A model generated the notes under the pieces. That model made no database searches. It was not told the DNA's origin and saw only the letters and a list, made by a program, of their open reading frames with translations. From DATDIC01 sp963764525 (lineage in GTDB: Bacteria; Pseudomonadota; Alphaproteobacteria; Acetobacterales; Acetobacteraceae), in NCBI GenBank assembly GCA_963764525.1, contig CAVXTC010000007.1, positions 186,001 through 250,000 of the forward strand: a stretch of DNA of 64,000 nt, given 5' to 3'. Numbering within the stretch: the stretch's first letter is position 1; each line of letters starts with the position of its first letter. The position numbers and the translations under genes were made by a program. This document shows positions 62,914-64,000 of this stretch, piece by piece.

Positions 62914-64000
62914 ATGAACCCGCCCGATCAGGCCGTGCCGCCCGAACACGAGCCCGACCCCGGGCCCACCACCTCGCGCGTCGCTCCCGAACCGCCGCCC
63001 GCCAAGGAGCAGCGCAGCCGCTGGCCCGGCTGGATCTGGGCCATCCCGATCGCTGCCCTCGCCATCGTCGCCTGGCTCGCGTTCAAGCAGTTCGCCGCCA
63101 GCGGCCCGACGATCACCGTCACCTTCGATGGCGCCGGCGGCATCCAGGCCGGCAACACCAGCGTGCAGTATCAGGGCATGAAGGTCGGCAACGTCGAAAG
63201 CCTGCATTTCGAGAAGGACCTCCGGCACGTCGATGTCAACATCCGCATGAACGCGGACATGGAGGGGCATCTCGGCAAGGGCACCGAGTTCTGGATCGCC
63301 GGCGCCAACCCGAGCCTGACGGATCTTTCGTCGCTCAAGTCGATAATTTCGGGTCCAACGATCGGAATGTCGCCGCGGCCGGGACCGAAACAGGCCCATT
63401 ACGACGGCCTGTCGCAGCCGCCGGTCGAGCAGGAATCGATACCCGGCCGCCACTTCGTCCTGCATGCCGCCGCGCTCGGCAATCTGTCGCGCGGCTCGCA
63501 TGTCTATTTCAAGGACCTCGACGTCGGCATCGTCGAGGACACCACGCTGAAGCCCGACCGCAACTTCGAGGCGGCGGTCTTCATCAAATCGCCATTCGAC
63601 CGCCTGGTACACACCGGCACCCGGTTCTGGAACGCCGGCGCGGTTCAGCTTTCGATGCAGGGCAACGGCCCGAGTTGCAATTGCAATCAGTGCCGGCGCT
63701 GCTGCAGGGCGCGGTGGATTTCGACACGCCGGCGGCAGCCGCCGAGGGCCCGCAGGCGCCGGATCAGCACGCTTTCACATTGTACCCCGGCAAGGACGCG
63801 GCCGAATACGCCCCGGGTGCGCAGGCCGTCGCCTACCGCGTGGTGTTCCAGGCCACCGCCGGAGGGCTGGACGCCGGCGCGCCGGTTCAGCTTGCCGGCA
63901 AGCGCGTCGGCACGGTCACCGAAAGCACGCTGGAATACGATCCGCGGACCGCCAAACTGTATGAACGCGTCGGCATCGCGATCGAGCCTGGACGGATTGT
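62914..64000 (+). CDS. pqiB: PqiB/MlaD-family MCE protein, 5' part (one frame break)
   Basis: The first about 360 residues of an MCE protein, cut by the window end. MNPPDQAVPPEHEPDPG starts a cytoplasmic Pro/Glu-rich segment; WPGWIWAIPIAALAIVAWLA is the single membrane anchor. Then MCE domains follow: ITVTFDGAGGIQAGNTSVQY QGMKVGNVESL and a second FVLHAAALGNLSRGSHVYFK. A missing G near 63672 shifts the frame before LQLQSVPALLQGAVDFDTPA, and a third MCE domain is in progress at 64000. It forms a periplasm-spanning lipid channel in the family model. Confidence 0.88.
   Translation, partial: MNPPDQAVPPEHEPDPGPTTSRVAPEPPPAKEQRSRWPGWIWAIPIAALAIVAWLAFKQFAASGPTITVTFDGAGGIQAGNTSVQYQGMKVGNVESLHFEKDLRHVDVNIRMNADMEGHLGKGTEFWIAGANPSLTDLSSLKSIISGPTIGMSPRPGPKQAHYDGLSQPPVEQESIPGRHFVLHAAALGNLSRGSHVYFKDLDVGIVEDTTLKPDRNFEAAVFIKSPFDRLVHTGTRFWNAGAVQLSMQGNGPSCNCNQCRRCCRARWISTRRRQPPRARRRRISTLSHCTPARTRPNTPRVRRPSPTAWCSRPPPEGWTPARRFSLPASASARSPKARWNTIRGPPNCMNASASRSSLDGL

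Noticed and set aside
1..64000. CRISPR array
   Set aside because: No regularly spaced direct repeats with unique spacers were seen. The only tandem repeats are the fliK 15-mer and the flbT 13-mer.
1..64000. Ribosomal RNA genes or complete tRNAs other than selC
   Set aside because: No conserved rRNA segments and no other complete cloverleaf were recognised by eye.

Overview
The window is high-GC DNA from an alphaproteobacterium, most likely Acetobacteraceae or a close Rhodospirillales relative (inference). The evidence is flbT and flaF beside the flagellin gene (alphaproteobacterial flagellar regulators), a hopanoid C-3 methylase of the type known from acetic acid bacteria, a potassium-independent H+-pyrophosphatase close to the Rhodospirillum type, and many Acetobacteraceae-style insertion sequences.

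Layout. 1-5.8 kb: 5' part of hpnR, an SMP-30 lactonase, a metallo-beta-lactamase-fold hydrolase, and soluble (ppa) and membrane (hppA) pyrophosphatases. 6-7.3 kb: an IS110-type element with structured non-coding DNA before its transposase. 7.4-9.7 kb: tandem ompA-like genes. 9.9-11.4 kb: selC (tRNA-Sec) and selA, so the cell decodes UGA as selenocysteine. 11.5-14.4 kb: a lactonase-like hydrolase, a gutted amidohydrolase, a tRNA 3' remnant and two secreted proteins. 14.6-22.4 kb: a mosaic island of IS630, IS110 and IS5 pieces and a phage terminase fragment around an oxidoreductase/hydrolase cassette. 22.5-29.3 kb: aminotransferase, a sugar-type ABC transporter without its ATPase, a HugZ-like protein and an amino-acid-type binding protein. 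29.3-38.5 kb: flagellar cluster (flgD-fliK diverging from flgE-flgK-flgL, then flagellin, flbT, flaF and a DUF1217 gene), with two good sigma-54-type promoters in the divergent gap. 38.5-42.3 kb: a TPR methyltransferase and a TPR O-GlcNAc-transferase-like enzyme, probably for flagellin glycan. 42.3-46 kb: PaiB-like protein, tyrosine phosphatase, Kdo hydroxylase and a DUF1194 protein cut by an IS630 fragment. 46-55.4 kb: housekeeping genes (luciferase-like oxidoreductase, yqhA, acnA, ccmA, gpsA, rlmJ, M81 peptidase, lipoprotein). 55.5-59.3 kb: propeller protein, HTH regulator and DUF899 genes with decayed duplicates. 59.4-64 kb: a DHDPS-family lyase with kynureninase, then pqiA-pqiB.

A striking global property is that roughly twenty otherwise convincing genes are broken by single-base indels, mostly one-base insertions, and that selC carries an extra base in its T loop. 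This looks more like uncorrected long-read error than simultaneous decay. Such genes are annotated over their full span with the break noted. The amidohydrolase deletion, the IS fragments, the terminase fragment and the duplicated HTH and DUF899 pieces cannot be explained that way and look like real decay.

Three small palindromic repeat families recur between genes, often where a terminator would be expected.
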